Shown: positions 34,034 through 35,278 of the stretch, piece after piece
Layout of the letters: each line of letters starts with the position of its first letter
Position numbering within the stretch: position 1 is the stretch's first letter
From: Armatimonadota bacterium
GTDB lineage: Bacteria > Armatimonadota > Zipacnadia > Zipacnadales > VGFC01
NCBI GenBank assembly: GCA_016869045.1
Contig: VGFC01000024.1
Location: 1-35,278 of the forward strand
Reading direction: 5' to 3'
Length of the DNA stretch: 35,278 nucleotides
Translations under genes and position numbers: made by a program
Notes under the pieces: generated by a model
What the model was told of the DNA's origin: nothing
Database searches by the model: none
What the model saw: the letters and a program-made list of their open reading frames with translations, nothing else

Positions 34034-34507
34034 ATGGCATGTGCATCGGCGGAGCACGCAAGGGGCATCACTCGGATGGAACACGAGCAACTGATGCGGG
34101 ACTTCCAGCACATACCGGACGACAAGCTGGACTGGGTGCCGATGGGGAAGGCGAAGACCCCGAGGCAGATCGTCGTCGAGTGCGCCGGGGCCTATCGGTG
34201 GCTCTCGGCGAAGCTCAGGAACGCGCCGGACGCAGACCAGCAGTGGGGGGCGGTGTGCGAGCTGAACCCGGCCACGCGCGAGGAGACGGTGAAGCTGCTG
34301 GGCGAGTGCTGGGACGAGCTGATGGCCGCGTTCGACGGGGTCGAAGAGGCCATGCTTGAGGAGAAGCGCCAGGTGTTCTGGGGCGAGGCGACAGTGGAGA
34401 CGCTGCTCTTCTTCTGCGAGTGGCACAGCACGTACCACTCCGGCCAGCTCAACTACATCCAGACGCTGCTCGGGGACACGGAGATGCATATGGAGCCGCC
34501 GGCCTAG
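34034..34507 (+). CDS. DinB-like four-helix protein
   Basis: From the ATG at 34034, with GGGAGG upstream, the protein has 157 residues; ATG 34077 is an alternative. It looks like a DinB/YfiT-type bundle: MRDFQHIPDDKLDWVPMGKAKTPRQIVVECAGAYRWL, and CEWHSTYHSGQLNYIQTLLGD with the usual His-x3-His metal ligands. The first His of the usual triad is not seen at its place (VVECAGA). The function is unknown; some relatives are thiol-dependent transferases. It is divergent from the ADP-ribosylglycohydrolase gene, 147 bp away; that gap shows no clear promoter. Its stop overlaps the convergent gene's stop in CTAG. Confidence 0.8.
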   Translation: MACASAEHARGITRMEHEQLMRDFQHIPDDKLDWVPMGKAKTPRQIVVECAGAYRWLSAKLRNAPDADQQWGAVCELNPATREETVKLLGECWDELMAAFDGVEEAMLEEKRQVFWGEATVETLLFFCEWHSTYHSGQLNYIQTLLGDTEMHMEPPA

Positions 34508-35278
34508 CGCGCGATCCACACGGGCCAGTAGGCGAAGCTGCGGTCCGGGCTGGACGGCCCGGCAATCCAGCCGTGCGGCTGCTCGCGGATGACCGCTTCG
34601 CAGTTCGTGATGCCGCTGTTGAGGAGCGCCACGTTGCGGCTGTCACTCACCTCGATCATCGCAGGCACCGGCGCGGTCCAGTTCCCGGCGATGGTCTGGA
34701 AGATTGTGATGTCCTCCGAGTCCTCGATGAGCACGTACCGAGGTGAGGTCTCGAACTGCAGCCCCAGAGCGACGAGGTTCCTGGCGCCGCGCAGGATGAC
34801 TGCCGTCCCGCGGTAGTGTTCCTGCTGCACCGCGTAGAGCCACGTCGGGCCGGTGGACGTGATCTCCAGGCCATCGCCCGAGACCCCCGGGTTCCAGGCG
34901 TTCTCGAAGAGGCCGCCTCCGCGCCCGCTGATCCGCCAGTTGAGTTCCTGGGTGCGGCTCTCCGTGTAGGTGGTGGAGTCGATCAGCATCGACCACTCGC
35001 CGGCGCGCCAGTCGAAGGCGATGCCGCCGGGGCTCTGCAGGTGGAAGCGAAGGTGGCAGAGCGTGAGCGCTGCATCGGGATCGTCGGGGATGTACAGCAA
35101 GGGCTTGCGGCTGCTGGGTTCCTGGAAGCCCGCGCTGTCCGCTGCGAGGTCGATGACGCTCCACATCTCACCGAACAGGCGATGGTTCGGCTTCAGCCGC
35201 AGCGTGTCGCGGACGAGGTAGGTGCCCTCCGGGAAGAAGACCTCCCGGCACTCGTCGAGCGCGCGCTGAACCGCGACC
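34504..35278 (-). CDS. Right-handed beta-helix (pectate-lyase superfamily-like) protein, 5' truncated
   Basis: The frame is open to the window edge, so the N-terminus is missing; the ATG at 35166 is internal. The first visible residues, ALDECREVFFPEGTYLVRDT, then LRLKPNHRLFGE, are the hallmark of pectate-lyase-like beta-helix proteins (GH28/phage tailspike superfamily). Later rungs are ILRGARNLVALGLQFE, VLIEDSEDITIFQ and MIEVSDSRNVALLNSGITNCEAVIRE. The C-terminus is complete at TAG 34504-34506. It is probably exported and acts on a polysaccharide, but no catalytic residue can be named. Confidence 0.78.
   Translation of the reverse strand, partial: VAVQRALDECREVFFPEGTYLVRDTLRLKPNHRLFGEMWSVIDLAADSAGFQEPSSRKPLLYIPDDPDAALTLCHLRFHLQSPGGIAFDWRAGEWSMLIDSTTYTESRTQELNWRISGRGGGLFENAWNPGVSGDGLEITSTGPTWLYAVQQEHYRGTAVILRGARNLVALGLQFETSPRYVLIEDSEDITIFQTIAGNWTAPVPAMIEVSDSRNVALLNSGITNCEAVIREQPHGWIAGPSSPDRSFAYWPVWIAR

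Noticed and set aside
33887-34519. Upstream extension of the ADP-ribosylglycohydrolase frame
   Set aside because: It is antisense to the DinB-like gene; the ATG at 33886 with a signal peptide is a better start.

Overview
The window is GC-rich bacterial DNA with dense coding, GTG and TTG starts, and many overlapping stop/start junctions. The organism is a diderm: an LPS-export set (LptC-, LptA-, LptB- and LptF/G-like) and polysaccharide genes sit together. Secreted polysaccharide-type enzymes, a DUF3084/YqgF pair, a single LptF/G permease and many dispersed hairpin repeats suggest a member of Armatimonadota or a similar environmental phylum. That placement is a guess from gene content; no rRNA or tRNA gene was recognised.

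Layout. (1) 1-5431: the 3' part of an alpha/alpha-toroid protein, then on the minus strand acetyl-CoA synthetase and a membrane-anchored M1-type metallopeptidase with a TPR. (2) 5565-13334, plus strand: three tandem paralogous small exported proteins or lipoproteins coupled by GTGA overlaps, a radical SAM/SPASM enzyme, then MoxR ATPase, DUF58 protein and a membrane transglutaminase. (3) 13544-15018: DNA polymerase III delta (holA) and a small membrane ORF carrying a repeat. (4) 15135-26632, plus strand: two GT-C type membrane proteins, a CDP-glucose-forming type nucleotidyltransferase, a 4,6-dehydratase, a GT2 glycosyltransferase, LptC, LptA, LptB, LptF/G, a DUF3084 coiled-coil protein and a YqgF-like nuclease. 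The likely theme is making a sugar, loading it on a lipid carrier, and exporting LPS. (5) 26700-35278: a ceramidase-N-like hydrolase, a large CBM9/LamG/glycosidase-like protein, an exported ADP-ribosylglycohydrolase with a discoidin domain, a DinB-like protein, and the 3' part of a right-handed beta-helix protein.

The least ordinary feature is the repeat load. There are several unrelated families of near-perfect hairpins, many built like BIMEs (a hairpin, a spacer, the same hairpin inverted), and at least four short arrays of tandem heptamers with different unit sequences. Several have landed exactly at gene ends and now supply stop codons, C-terminal tails, or a start codon with part of a signal peptide; others lie in frame inside genes. 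The best candidate for an undescribed protein system is the three-paralog cluster beside the SPASM enzyme.
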